The notes: generated by a model not told the origin, from the letters alone. A DNA stretch of 64,000 nucleotides from Flectobacillus longus (GCF_030056705.1 NZ_JASHIC010000001.1:1-64000); one strand, 5' to 3'; positions 34,405 through 44,888 are shown, numbered from the stretch's first letter. Program-made: numbers and translations.

Positions 34405-34965
34405 ATGAAGCCAAAAGTAATCTTATCAATTATCATATTAACATTTTTAGTTGTAACAAAAATGTCCGCTCAAGTATCTCTCTACAAATCAAACAACTAT
34501 ACAGGTGAAAAACTTGAGATTTCAAGTAGTTGGGAGGCTAGTAGCAATAAAGCATGGAATGACAATATTAATTCAATAAAAATACCAAAAGGTTATAGGG
34601 TAACTATTTATGAGCACTATGCAGGAATTGAAGGAATGAGCCTCGAATTGACTTCAGATTGGGTAGCTGACAGTAAATGGAAAAATAAGATTAGTAACAT
34701 AAAGGTGATTGCTCCTATTCAGTTATTTACATCAAAAAATTTCACAGGTAATCAACTTTCGATTACAACAAACTGGTCGGCTGCAAGTAATATGGCTTGG
34801 AATGACAAAATCAATTCTATCAAGGTTCCAAAAGGTTATAAAATCATTATTTACGAAAATGGGCCTACGAATGGAAAAAGCCTTGAATTAACCTCAGATT
34901 GGGTTGCCGATGGTGATTGGACTAACAAAATAAGCAATATCAATGTAGTGGCGTCTCCTAAATAG
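34405..34965 (+). CDS. secreted beta/gamma-crystallin-like protein
   Basis: 186 residues with a signal peptide (KMSAQ) and two tandem two-Greek-key domains. Each begins VSLYKSNNYTGEKLEI or IQLFTSKNFTGNQLSI and contains the paired motifs WNDNINSIKIPKG / WKNKISNIKV and WNDKINSIKVPKG / WTNKISNINV. The N/D-x-I-x-S pattern corresponds to the calcium-binding motif of microbial beta/gamma-crystallins. It is probably a structural or matrix protein. It ends in a strong terminator at 35007. Confidence 0.8.
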   Translation: MKPKVILSIIILTFLVVTKMSAQVSLYKSNNYTGEKLEISSSWEASSNKAWNDNINSIKIPKGYRVTIYEHYAGIEGMSLELTSDWVADSKWKNKISNIKVIAPIQLFTSKNFTGNQLSITTNWSAASNMAWNDKINSIKVPKGYKIIIYENGPTNGKSLELTSDWVADGDWTNKISNINVVASPK

Positions 34966-35006
34966 TTTATATCTTACAAAATTGCTTTTTTGTGAAATAT
35001 ATTATA

Positions 35007-35057
35007 AAACACCTTTTTCTTTTCAGGCAAAACAGAAAAGAAAAAGGTGTTTTTATG
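35007..35057 (+). terminator. strong intrinsic terminator
   Basis: Perfect 18-bp arms AAACACCTTTTTCTTTTC (35007-35024) and its complement (35035-35052), followed by a T-run. Confidence 0.85.
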
Positions 35058-35145
35058 TCAAATTTATAGGCTACTTTTACCAGTTCTTTTATGATTCATT
35101 ATTCCAACGACACGTTTATTCCTAATTTGTTTACAAAAACGAACC

Positions 35146-36954
35146 ATGAAATTGATAATCAAATTAGCCGTTTTAATTATAATAATTTCTGCTACCGCTG
35201 GCTTTAGTCAACCACTTAGTCTGCCTACAAAAGAGGTAGATAGATTAAAACAAAATTTGAAAGAGGTTATTGAGGACACCAACAGAGTAATTAGCTTATG
35301 GCATTTGGCAAGGTATCATACCATGACAGCACCTCACCAAGCAGTAATATATGCAACTGAGTCAATCAAACTTGCCCGAAAACTCAATTATACTTATGGA
35401 GAATTAGTTTCTTTACAGGCATTGAGCTTCGTATCCACCATCACAGGCGACTGGCAAAATGGTATGCAGTCGGCTTATGAAGGCTTGCAGGTTAGTCAAG
35501 CAAAATACCCTAAGCTGGAAATCGTTTTTTATAACTTAATCGCTCTTGTTTACGAAAAACAACAAGATAGTCAACACCGATTAGAATGGTTATTGAAAGC
35601 CAAAAACCATCCCGAAATAGAATCGCTTCCCAATCACGGGAAATGGCTAATTTATCATAATCTTGGCGAAGTTTACGAAAATCTAAACGAATTTGACTCT
35701 GCCATGTATTATGCAAAAATAGTAGATACTAATTGTAGAAAATTGAATATTCCTATAGAGGTATCCTATGCCAATGCAGTAATGGGAAGGGTAGAAAAAA
35801 AACGCAAAAACTACCCACAGGCATTACATTATCTAAGAACTGCGATTAGTTTCTCAAACAAATTTGGCAATCCTTTTTTAGAATCTGAGCAGTCAGTTGA
35901 TTTGGCAGAGGTTTTTCGGGCGATGAACCAACCCGACTCGGCTATTTTTTATGCGGAAAAAGCCTTAGAAGGAGGCCGACAATTCAAAAACTTAGTGCTT
36001 ACCATAAGCGCAGCCAAACTTTTAGCTAAAATCTACGAACACAAAAATGCCGCCAAAGCCATTAATTATCTAAAAATCGTAAATGCCTCTAACGATAGTC
36101 TATACACCACTTCTAGAATTTTTCAGACGCAAAATATTGTCAATACCATCAAACAACGTGAACGAGAATTAGTAGAAGCTAAAAAAGAGTACAACAATTC
36201 TATCAGACAAAATACACTCATTGGGTTTCTTGTTTTTTTCGGTATTCTGACCATTATTTTGATTCGGAATAACCGTCAAAAACAAAAAAACAATGCACTT
36301 TTGAAAGATAAAAACAAAGAAATAAGCCTTCAAAAAGAGGAAATAGAGAAAACGATGAGGCAAAAACAGGTGCTCCTTTCAGAACTGCAACACCGAGTAA
36401 AAAACAACTTGCAGTATGTTATCAGCATCTTAGAAATCCAGAAAGAATCGGCCAGTAATAGCAACATTGACGACCTGATAAGAAGCAACCAAAATCGGAT
36501 TCATTCGATTGCTTTACTCCATAAAAAATTGAATGTTTCTGAAAGTGTCAACGAAGTAGACTTGAAACGATATGTAACCGACCTCTCCGAACTCGTCAAG
36601 GGCTCGTACGACATCAAAGAAAAAAATGTGAGCCTGTTTATCACTTGTGAAATCGAGACGTTGTCTATAACAAAGGCACTACCATTGGGTTTGATTATTG
36701 TCGAGTTGGTTAGCAATAGTATGAAACATGCCTTCAAAAATCAAACAATAGGCATTATCAATATCGAAATCACACAAGAGAAAAACACAAAAAAGAATTG
36801 TCTGCTCTACATTGACAATGGTGTTGGTTTTGATTTTAAGAATGTACAAACCAAAGGGCTTGGGGTAGAAATCATGAATGGACTAATTGACCAACTCAAC
36901 GGCACAGTGGAAACACAGCTCAAAAAAGGGTTTGAACTGAAAATGTGCTTTTAA
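35146..36954 (+). CDS. TPR sensor histidine kinase (HisKA_2 type)
   Basis: 602 residues: signal peptide (AGFSQ), TPR-like repeats to about residue 330, one membrane helix (IGFLVFFGILTIILI, about 356-371), a short coiled coil, then HisKA_2 with the phospho-acceptor in ELQHRVKNNLQ (His416), and a HATPase domain with ELVSNSMKHAF, IDNGVGFDF and GLGVEIM. This periplasmic TPR plus HisKA_2 design is common in Bacteroidota and often partners LytTR regulators. The next gene overlaps it by 10 bp in the extended frame and begins 12 bp after its stop at the preferred ATG. Confidence 0.9.
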   Translation: MKLIIKLAVLIIIISATAGFSQPLSLPTKEVDRLKQNLKEVIEDTNRVISLWHLARYHTMTAPHQAVIYATESIKLARKLNYTYGELVSLQALSFVSTITGDWQNGMQSAYEGLQVSQAKYPKLEIVFYNLIALVYEKQQDSQHRLEWLLKAKNHPEIESLPNHGKWLIYHNLGEVYENLNEFDSAMYYAKIVDTNCRKLNIPIEVSYANAVMGRVEKKRKNYPQALHYLRTAISFSNKFGNPFLESEQSVDLAEVFRAMNQPDSAIFYAEKALEGGRQFKNLVLTISAAKLLAKIYEHKNAAKAINYLKIVNASNDSLYTTSRIFQTQNIVNTIKQRERELVEAKKEYNNSIRQNTLIGFLVFFGILTIILIRNNRQKQKNNALLKDKNKEISLQKEEIEKTMRQKQVLLSELQHRVKNNLQYVISILEIQKESASNSNIDDLIRSNQNRIHSIALLHKKLNVSESVNEVDLKRYVTDLSELVKGSYDIKEKNVSLFITCEIETLSITKALPLGLIIVELVSNSMKHAFKNQTIGIINIEITQEKNTKKNCLLYIDNGVGFDFKNVQTKGLGVEIMNGLIDQLNGTVETQLKKGFELKMCF

Positions 36955-36965
36955 CAACCACAACA

Positions 36966-37643
36966 ATGAATTCAAAAGTAATACTAATTGTAGAAGATGA
37001 TTTTCTGAATAGAAGGCTTACTAAGAAAATTCTTCAAGAAAATAGCTACCAAGTTTTAGAAGCAAAAAATGCCGATGAAGCCTTAGCAATTCTTAATAAA
37101 GAATTGGTTGATCTTGCTATTCTTGACATCAATCTTGGTGATGGAGAAATGGATGGCATTAGTTTGGGAAATCTCATTCAAAACAAACAGAAAGTGCCGT
37201 TCATTTATCTGACTGCGTACGAAAATACCAACATCATCAGTGAAGCTGTTGCGACGTCGCCTTATTCTTACCTCACCAAACCTTTTAAAAACAGCGACTT
37301 GATAGCATCTATTGAATTGGCAATCATAAAATCTTCGAAGGAAGACAAGCCCAAACCGTCCATTTTGGTAAAAGATGGCGAATATAAAGTCGAGTTACCC
37401 TTAGAAGACATTAATTTTATCAATTCAGAAGGTAATTATTTACTATTTTATACTAATGAAAAAACGTTTAAATCTCGCGCTACTATTTCGCAAATTTTAG
37501 AACTATTACCTCCCTCAAAATTCATTCAAATTCACAGGGCATTTATAGTCAACAAGGATAAAATTGAGAAGTATAATACTAAAAATGTTGTGATAAAAAA
37601 CACCAAAATACCTCTCTCTAAAAAAGACATCTTTGAAAGGTAA
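36966..37643 (+). CDS. LytTR-family response regulator
   Basis: Start at the ATG at 36966 (MNSKVILIVEDDFLNRRLTK); the frame is open to 36945 but those residues fall outside the receiver domain. The receiver domain has the acceptor aspartate in LAILDINLGDG (about residue 54) and the late lysine in SYLTKPF. The C-terminal LytTR DNA-binding domain runs from about residue 130 (LEDINFINSEGNYLLFY; KFIQIHRAFIVNKDKIE). It is the output partner of the kinase before it. Target genes are unknown. Confidence 0.9.
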   Translation: MNSKVILIVEDDFLNRRLTKKILQENSYQVLEAKNADEALAILNKELVDLAILDINLGDGEMDGISLGNLIQNKQKVPFIYLTAYENTNIISEAVATSPYSYLTKPFKNSDLIASIELAIIKSSKEDKPKPSILVKDGEYKVELPLEDINFINSEGNYLLFYTNEKTFKSRATISQILELLPPSKFIQIHRAFIVNKDKIEKYNTKNVVIKNTKIPLSKKDIFER

Positions 37644-38534
37644 ACCGTTAGTTTGACAACCTTGAAAATGTAAAGGAAAATGATTTCCTCCTCGCCTATT
37701 GTGTTAATATCTAGTAGATCAAGTCGCTATATTTCGTTTGTACTACATTTAAAAAAACACCAAACATTCTAACATACAGGACATTACAAGATTTACAAAC
37801 GAAAATATTGAATCGAAGATTGAAAGCTTAATTATAGTCACTGTAGATATTATGACATTGCTCAAATCAAATGTTGTAGATAAATATACCTTTGTCATTA
37901 ATACATAAGTTGGAAGACATTATTATCCAACAGCATACCCTTTAGAGACTCACAATCAATCTCTTACACCCAATCCACACCTAAAAATATACTATTAACT
38001 TAATCTTTCCTGATACTTAAAGGCACCAATTTGTAAATGGAAAAAGTATTCCTCTAGGAAATAAGCATAGTTAACTGGCTAATCCATACTATTCATAATC
38101 ATTCTTCTTATTCTTAATGGTATCAAAATCAGGTTCATTTTACTGCTAAAATAAAAAACCGCCAATTATGTCATACATAATCACGCAAATATCTTTTAAG
38201 TCATAAAATTAACTTTTGGAGTATTTATATTGATGATTGTTTATATTCTATTTGTAGAATCAAAATTTAATCTATAAATACCAATAAATTAAGATGGTGT
38301 GTTTTGCGTTAAAAATCTTTTTTAGATTACTTATCTCATCAATTGGTTCCATTTAGCGGCGCAACTACTCCAAGTATTTACGCAAATATCACACCTAACC
38401 ATTAAAATATAATCTACTATAAATCAACACCTTAACTTACCAATCTGAGTTAACAGATAAGTATTCGGCTTTCTCATCCACTTGTTGTTATTGTACAAAT
38501 CGTCATTAGATATATAATAAACTACTAATAACAA
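37644..38534. other. long non-coding region upstream of the giant sensor gene
   Basis: About 890 bp of AT-rich sequence. No open frame with protein-like composition was seen on either strand. It contains GGAAAATGATTTCC near 37677, a small palindrome ATTCTATTTGTAGAAT at 38245-38260, and scattered near-matches to TAnnTTTG (for example TACCTTTG at 37887-37894). It may hold a long leader or a small RNA, but nothing can be supported. Confidence 0.4.
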
Positions 38535-41500
38535 ATGATAAAAACTGAGTATCTCATTAATAAGCTCAAAGAATTTGGTTGTACTTATATCACTTTTAAT
38601 TTTGATTGGGTTCCACTACATTATCAAAAGGAATTTGAGAAATTATGGGGGAATATAGAAAGCCTAAATGTCGCTGATTTTTTTCAACAAAATTATGATT
38701 TAACAACAGCACACTTAGACTCTCAACTTAGCAATAACCAAGGCACTATTTCAATTGTAAAATTGTATGTTCCTACAAAAATTGAGCATGAACTAAGCTT
38801 TTTTTTGACTGAAAAGGAGATTGTTCTTTTTGTTCGAGAACTTACATCTTCTTCTGATATTTTATTGGCCGAGCTTTTTGAGCTCGCTCCTGTAGCCATG
38901 ATGGCGTATGATTTTGAGAATGATAAAATAGTTATTAATGAAATTTTTACTAGACAAATAGGGTATACAAACAATGATTTGCTTTCGATGGAAAGTTGGT
39001 TATCACTAGCTTTTCCTGACGAAAACTATCGAAAAAATATTTATAACAACTGGGCTGAGGGTATTGTAAAAGTTCAAACTGGAAAGGATTCATTTGTACC
39101 AGTCGATGTTAAAATCAATTGTCAAGATGGAACAACTAAGTATTTCGACATATCATTTAAACTACTTAAGCGTTTTACGATTTTGTCTTTCATTGATGTT
39201 ACCGAAAGAGTAATATCTAAGATTGATTTGGAGGAAAATCAGTATGTTTTTACAAGTATTACAGAGAGGATTGGTGAAATTCTATGGATTACTGATAGCA
39301 CCAACAGCAAGATGTTATTTGTAAATAAAAACTTTAGAGATATACTTTCTGTTTATGATAGAGATTTTTTGATAATTCAGGACTTCTATTCAATCATCCA
39401 TCAAGAGGATTTACCTTTATTTCTAAGTGCGCAACAAAAATATCTTGAAAACACATCTAATTCTATCAATACAACGATTCGAATCCTATTACCTAATGAA
39501 AGTTGCAGATGGTTTGAAGTAATAAAATTTGCTCTTTACAATGAAAACGCCCAAGTCTATAAACATATAGGCATTGCGAAAGATGTAACGAGCAAAAAAG
39601 AAGAAGAATTAAGATATGAACGTTTAAATCAACTACAAAGTACCCTTGCCAAACTGTCCATTACATTTATAAATAAGCCTTATCAAGATTTTCAAACGGA
39701 ACTTGTAAATATCCTCGAAACAGTAGGGAAGTCAACACAAACATCAAAGGCTTTTATTTATACCTACGAAGAAAACGGAAATAAGCTTGTTAAAACCCAC
39801 GAATGGCTGTGTTCGGGAATACCCTTGTCAGATAAAGACCCTTTACTTGAAATTTCGATAGAGGAAGTAGAACCTGTTTTTAAAAATCTACTAGATAATG
39901 GGTTACTTTATATTAACCATATTGATGAATTGAGATCTTATCCTCGAATCTTTGATGGGTTAACCACAGAGTCTGTCGGTTCGGTGATAGTAATACCTTT
40001 TTTTGAACGAGATAAAGTTATTGGCTTACTAGGTCTAATGACAATTAATTATCAACGAATATTTGAAAAAGATGAGATTGAATTATTGAAAGTAGTAGCT
40101 GAGTTGATACAAAATGTTACACTCAGATATAAGATAGAGAACTCATTAAGAGAAAGTGAGCAAGAATTTCGTAAGATTTTTGAGAATATGTCAGAAGGTC
40201 TTGTGTATCAAGACCGAGAAGGCGCTATTATTAGAGCCAATCCTAGTGCTTCTAAAATTTTTGGAGTTGATATTTCAAAAACTAATGGTAGAGCCAAACT
40301 ACTCGGTAATGCACAATTCTTTGATGGAAATAGTAATCTTATCTCGACAGATAGCCTACCCGTTTATAGAGCGCTGAAAGCTGGTAAACCGATTATTGGA
40401 GAAGTAATTGGTTTCAAAACAGAAAGCTTCGATACAATGAAATGGGTACGTGTAAATGCAATCCCTGAATTTAATGATGAGGAATCTAAGCCTTGTCGTA
40501 TATTTTGTACGTTCGTTGATATCACTGAACAAAAACAAGTATTTGACTCTTTGCTAGAAAGTGAAAGTAAGTATAAACGACTCACTGAAAACATCATAGA
40601 TGTAATATCAAGGCTTGAACTAATACCACAAAAACACTTTTCATATATAAGTCCCTCCTTAAAGGATGTTGTAGGATATGCCCCAGAAGAATTTTACAAT
40701 GACTTTGAACTTGCACACAGAATCATCTTTGACGAAGATAAAAATTCTTTCCAAGAATTGGCAAATAGTAATAATTTCTTTGAGTCACCAGTCGTGATGC
40801 GATGGGTAAAAAAAAGCGGAGAAACTATCTGGATAGAGCAGCGTAATGTTCCTATCCTGAATGCTTCTGGAGAACTCGTTGCAATCGAAGGTATAAGTAG
40901 AGATATTACTAATACCAAAGAGACGTTTGATAATCTTAGCTATTTGAGTCAATTACAAGACATATTAATGCGCACTTTTCTAAGATATATTAATATTTCA
41001 CCAAGTGAGGCCGACTCTAATATCAATACTGTTTTACAAGAAATAGGACTATTTATTAATGTTGAACACTTTTTTATAGGTAAATACGTATCAAAGCACA
41101 GTTTTGAAATAAAAAACGAGTGGATTAAGCCCAATACCCATTCAAATAAAATTATACACTTACAAGATGATTTGACCTACACCGAAATGTATAGGCACCT
41201 TCAACAAAATAGGCTATATAGCCTACATGCTAAAAATATCAATTTGAAGATTACTCCCATTTTATCTTCAAATGAATGTATAGGTTTTGTTGGAATAGAA
41301 TTTAATAGTCAAATTCAGCGAGTAGATAAATATGATGAGCAAATTCTCAAAATGACGGCAGAAATGTTGACCAATATTTTTGAAAGACAAAACTTTGTGG
41401 CAGAAATAACAGAAACGCAACAACTTTTTGAGAATATAATCAATAATAATGGATCTATAATTTATGTAAAAAATCTGCAAGGAATTTATACTGTTGTCAA

Positions 41501-43568
41501 TACAACCTGGGAGAATGTTTTAGGTATAAAAAAGGAGCTGGCCTTAGGAAAATCAGATTTTGATCTTTTCCATGAAGATTTTGCTCAAACATTTGTATCA
41601 AATGATTACCAAGCACAAAATACTGAAGCGCCTATCTTTATTGAAGAAGGGTTGTTGATAAACAATGAGTGGAAAAATTTCATCAGTGTGAAGTTTCCTG
41701 TTAGAAATGCTTCAAATCAATTGATTGGAGTTGCTGGCATGAGTACAGATATTACCAATATTCGGCTAGCAGAAAAAGCACTAAAAGAAAGTGAAGCTAA
41801 TCTCATAGCCATATTGGATAGTTCTTCAGAGAGCATTTGGTCTATCAATGATAGGTTTGAGATTATATATGCCAATAAAGTTGTACGAAAAGACTACCTC
41901 GAATCATTTGGAGTTGACCTCGTAAAAGGAATCAATATTCTCGATGCTTTACCTAATGAAATCAAAAATGAGTGGCAAAGCCGATACAAACAAGTACTAG
42001 AAAACAGAGTATTGCACTTTAATGATAGATTGCCAACACTCAATAAAATTTTCTATTTGGAGGTATCTATGAACCCTATTTTACTCGACAATCAGGTTGT
42101 GGGTGTATCTGTATTTAGTAAAAATATTACAAAGGAAAAATATGCCAATAATGAAGTATTGAAGTACAGCAACATATTTGAAAATTTGTTGAATGAAATC
42201 TATATGTTCGATACCAATACCTTAAGGTTTATTGGCGCCAATAAAGCAGCACAAGATAACATCGGCTATACCGCAGAAGAATTAGCGTATTTGACTCCTA
42301 TTGATATTAAACCCCTAATCAATCAAAGACAATTCCAAGAACTAATTGCTCCGTTGATAAACGGACAAAAGAAAAAGTTGATATTTGAGACTATACATCG
42401 GAGAAAAAACCAAACACAATATCCCGTCGAAGTTCACTTACAAATTATTGATATTGAACAAGAAAATTTATTTGTGGCCATCGTGGTTGATATCACCGAA
42501 AGAAGAGCCGCATCTTTAGCGCTTGTAGAAAGTGAAAGCCGGTTCAGAAGTATTTTTCAAAGTAGTGCCTCTATTATGTATATTATCAACCCTGATAATG
42601 GACAATTTGTCGATGTCAATGAAGCTTGTATTAGTTTTTATGGCTGGTCAAGAAAGGATTTCTCTAGCTTAAACATTCTGAACATAAATACCTCAGAAGA
42701 AGATGTAACGAAGAAATTTGAGTTAATTAGCAAAAACTCACGTCAAGTATTTGAGACAAAACACCGAAATAAAGCTGGAGTAGTTTTCGATATGGAGGTG
42801 TATAGTTGCATGATAGAGGTGGGAAGTCAGAATCTAATTTTTGAAATTGCTCATGATGTTACCGACAGAAATAGATACTTTAAAGCTGTTGAAGTACAGA
42901 ATAAAACCCTAAAAGATATTGCTTGGATGCAGTCTCATGTAGTAAGAGCACCACTTTCGAGATTGATGGGGCTAGTATTATTATTAAAAGAAGGAATAGA
43001 GGATGTTGAAATGCAAAGCCAATGTCTAGAGCATATTATTGCATCAGCTTTTGAAATTGATCAAATTATTAAAGAAATCACTAATAAAACATATTCTGTA
43101 AAAAAATTAGAAATGAATGTAAATCAATCAATTACTACTAAAAACAGAACAATACACGTTTCAATTGTTGATGACGATAGCGCTATTCAACTACTCCATA
43201 AGCTACTCATAGAGAAAGCTGGATTGGGTTATAGTCCAAATCAATTTTTGAATGGTTTAGGTATACTCGATTACATTACCTCACATGATACTCCAATGGA
43301 TGTCCACATCATATTTTTGGATATAAATATGCCAGAAATGAATGGCTGGGATTTTTTGGAAAGCCTCAATAAAAGGTACTTTTCTTCTACAATAAAAGTC
43401 ATCATGGTTTCATCATCGATAGATACCAATGATTATACTAGAGCTTGGACTTACCCTTCTGTCATTGAGTTTTTTTCCAAACCACTTGACTTACCGAAGC
43501 TTAATAACTTAAAGAGTCATGATAAGTTAAAGGATTGCTATTCTGTTGAAAAACAGCCTAACGCCTAA
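38535..43568 (+). CDS. giant PAS/GAF sensor with DHp-like helix pair and receiver domain, no ATPase domain
   Basis: 1677 residues, no membrane segments, so cytoplasmic. Approximate order: unique N-terminus (1-110), PAS, PAS (to 355), GAF (365-530), PAS, PAS (540-795), GAF (800-960), PAS x4 (965-1450), a DHp-like pair of helices with SHVVRAPLSRLMGL (His1468), then directly a receiver domain (VSIVDDDSAIQ; acceptor Asp1596 in IFLDINMPEMNG). No N, G1 or G2 boxes of a HATPase domain occur between about 1530 and 1540 or elsewhere. It could act as a phosphotransfer or dimerisation hub dependent on another kinase. Similar HVVRAPL endings without ATPase are known to me from other Cytophagales sensors. 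Confidence 0.85.
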   Translation: MIKTEYLINKLKEFGCTYITFNFDWVPLHYQKEFEKLWGNIESLNVADFFQQNYDLTTAHLDSQLSNNQGTISIVKLYVPTKIEHELSFFLTEKEIVLFVRELTSSSDILLAELFELAPVAMMAYDFENDKIVINEIFTRQIGYTNNDLLSMESWLSLAFPDENYRKNIYNNWAEGIVKVQTGKDSFVPVDVKINCQDGTTKYFDISFKLLKRFTILSFIDVTERVISKIDLEENQYVFTSITERIGEILWITDSTNSKMLFVNKNFRDILSVYDRDFLIIQDFYSIIHQEDLPLFLSAQQKYLENTSNSINTTIRILLPNESCRWFEVIKFALYNENAQVYKHIGIAKDVTSKKEEELRYERLNQLQSTLAKLSITFINKPYQDFQTELVNILETVGKSTQTSKAFIYTYEENGNKLVKTHEWLCSGIPLSDKDPLLEISIEEVEPVFKNLLDNGLLYINHIDELRSYPRIFDGLTTESVGSVIVIPFFERDKVIGLLGLMTINYQRIFEKDEIELLKVVAELIQNVTLRYKIENSLRESEQEFRKIFENMSEGLVYQDREGAIIRANPSASKIFGVDISKTNGRAKLLGNAQFFDGNSNLISTDSLPVYRALKAGKPIIGEVIGFKTESFDTMKWVRVNAIPEFNDEESKPCRIFCTFVDITEQKQVFDSLLESESKYKRLTENIIDVISRLELIPQKHFSYISPSLKDVVGYAPEEFYNDFELAHRIIFDEDKNSFQELANSNNFFESPVVMRWVKKSGETIWIEQRNVPILNASGELVAIEGISRDITNTKETFDNLSYLSQLQDILMRTFLRYINISPSEADSNINTVLQEIGLFINVEHFFIGKYVSKHSFEIKNEWIKPNTHSNKIIHLQDDLTYTEMYRHLQQNRLYSLHAKNINLKITPILSSNECIGFVGIEFNSQIQRVDKYDEQILKMTAEMLTNIFERQNFVAEITETQQLFENIINNNGSIIYVKNLQGIYTVVNTTWENVLGIKKELALGKSDFDLFHEDFAQTFVSNDYQAQNTEAPIFIEEGLLINNEWKNFISVKFPVRNASNQLIGVAGMSTDITNIRLAEKALKESEANLIAILDSSSESIWSINDRFEIIYANKVVRKDYLESFGVDLVKGINILDALPNEIKNEWQSRYKQVLENRVLHFNDRLPTLNKIFYLEVSMNPILLDNQVVGVSVFSKNITKEKYANNEVLKYSNIFENLLNEIYMFDTNTLRFIGANKAAQDNIGYTAEELAYLTPIDIKPLINQRQFQELIAPLINGQKKKLIFETIHRRKNQTQYPVEVHLQIIDIEQENLFVAIVVDITERRAASLALVESESRFRSIFQSSASIMYIINPDNGQFVDVNEACISFYGWSRKDFSSLNILNINTSEEDVTKKFELISKNSRQVFETKHRNKAGVVFDMEVYSCMIEVGSQNLIFEIAHDVTDRNRYFKAVEVQNKTLKDIAWMQSHVVRAPLSRLMGLVLLLKEGIEDVEMQSQCLEHIIASAFEIDQIIKEITNKTYSVKKLEMNVNQSITTKNRTIHVSIVDDDSAIQLLHKLLIEKAGLGYSPNQFLNGLGILDYITSHDTPMDVHIIFLDINMPEMNGWDFLESLNKRYFSSTIKVIMVSSSIDTNDYTRAWTYPSVIEFFSKPLDLPKLNNLKSHDKLKDCYSVEKQPNA

Positions 43569-43819
43569 CTTAAACAATTAATTATCAACAACATACACAT
43601 AAATTAGGTTAAAATAAATATTTTAGATTCATAACCCACAAAGAAGCATTTGTACTTTTGTGCCTGTCTTATTTTAGGTGAATATAAACAGACGTATTGA
43701 TTTATATATTACTTTAGTTCTTTCAGATACATCAAATGATGTTGATTGAATATCTATTTTGTATAAAAAATCAGTTTATCTAGTAAATTATCTCTGGGAA
43801 CAAAGCCCCTAAACATTTT

Positions 43820-44746
43820 ATGAAAAACTTAAAACGTATTCTTTTAGCATTGCTTTTATTTTGTGGCAGCCAAGGTTTTGCTCAAAAACACCAAACTTTA
43901 ACCTATTTCAAAAATGATACTTTAAGTTTGGACTTAGATTTATTTTTACCAGAAAATAGTGCATCTTCCGATAATCTTCCATTAGTAATATTCGTACATG
44001 GCGGAGGTTTTTCTGGTGGCTCGCGTGATGGCGGACATTCTTTTTGCAAATTCATGGCTCAAAATGGTTATGCTGCGGCAACTATCAGCTATACCTTATA
44101 TATGAAAAACAAAAAGTTTAGTTGTGATGGCATTTTACCAGAAAAAATAAAGGCGTTTAATTTTGGCGTGAATGACTTATGGCTTTCGACTTTATTTTTT
44201 ATTGATAATGCTAGCACCTATCATATCGATCCAGCAAAAATCTTTATTGCAGGCTCAAGCGCTGGTGGTGAAACTATATTACATGCGGCTTTCTGGAACC
44301 AAAAACTGATGGCAATGTATGGCAAAACCCTTCCTGAAGGATTCAAATATGCTGGGTTAATTTCGGGTGCTGGGGCTATTATGGATTTGAATTTAATTAC
44401 CCGCGAAAATAAACTACCTATATTTTTCTTTCATGGAAATGGCGATGTTACTGTTCCGTATGGCACCGCTGCTCACCATTATTGTCCAGTAAATTCATCG
44501 GGATGGTTGATGTTGTTTGGGTCTTATTCCATTTTCAATCATTTGAAAAGTATGAAAGGAATGACGCATTTGTACACGTATTGTGGAGGTGGTCATGAAT
44601 ACAGTGCTGAACTTTTCAATCAAAATCAAGCCTATATTTTAACCTTTATGAATGATGTATTGAAAGGAAAGGTTTATCAAAAACATACAGTTTTTGAAAC
44701 TGGCAAAAAGAATCATTTATCAGCAGCCTATAATTTTTGTAAATAA
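43820..44746 (+). CDS. secreted alpha/beta-hydrolase (esterase), paralogue of the 16654 gene
   Basis: 308 residues with a signal peptide (GFAQ). The oxyanion stretch FVHGGGFSGGSRDGG and the nucleophile elbow GSSAGG (Ser147) are plain; the acid is probably in HGNGDVTVPYG and the base in GGGHEY. It aligns well with the esterase at 16654-17601. It stands alone here, without glycoside hydrolases nearby. A large inverted repeat follows and probably stops transcription. Confidence 0.8.
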   Translation: MKNLKRILLALLLFCGSQGFAQKHQTLTYFKNDTLSLDLDLFLPENSASSDNLPLVIFVHGGGFSGGSRDGGHSFCKFMAQNGYAAATISYTLYMKNKKFSCDGILPEKIKAFNFGVNDLWLSTLFFIDNASTYHIDPAKIFIAGSSAGGETILHAAFWNQKLMAMYGKTLPEGFKYAGLISGAGAIMDLNLITRENKLPIFFFHGNGDVTVPYGTAAHHYCPVNSSGWLMLFGSYSIFNHLKSMKGMTHLYTYCGGGHEYSAELFNQNQAYILTFMNDVLKGKVYQKHTVFETGKKNHLSAAYNFCK

Positions 44747-44789
44747 GATAGGGTAGTTATGTTGAGCTGATTATGATGAGTTATCTCTA

Positions 44790-44880
44790 ATTGAGCGATT
44801 TAGTGGTTGAGTGAATGAGTGATTTTTTAAAATTCATATTAAAAATAATCACTCATTCACTCAACCACCATTCACTCAAT
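44790..44880. terminator. bidirectional terminator made of TGAGTGAAT-like heptad repeats
   Basis: Perfect 22-bp arms at 44803-44824 and 44847-44868 (core TTGAGTGAATGAGTGATT), with imperfect extension outwards to ATTGAG...CTCAAT. It lies between convergent genes. The word CACTCATTCACTCAACCAC resembles the inner right end of the MITE near 11190-11210. Confidence 0.7.
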
Positions 44881-44888
44881 AAACACTG

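Noticed and set aside
37644-38534. Long gap as a phage attachment site, origin or RNA gene
   Set aside because: No tRNA, DnaA-box cluster, direct repeat pair or stable long fold could be pointed to by eye.
44803-44868. Repeated TGAGTGA units as a CRISPR array or tandem-repeat gene
   Set aside because: The units are arranged as two inverted arms, not as spaced direct repeats with unique spacers.
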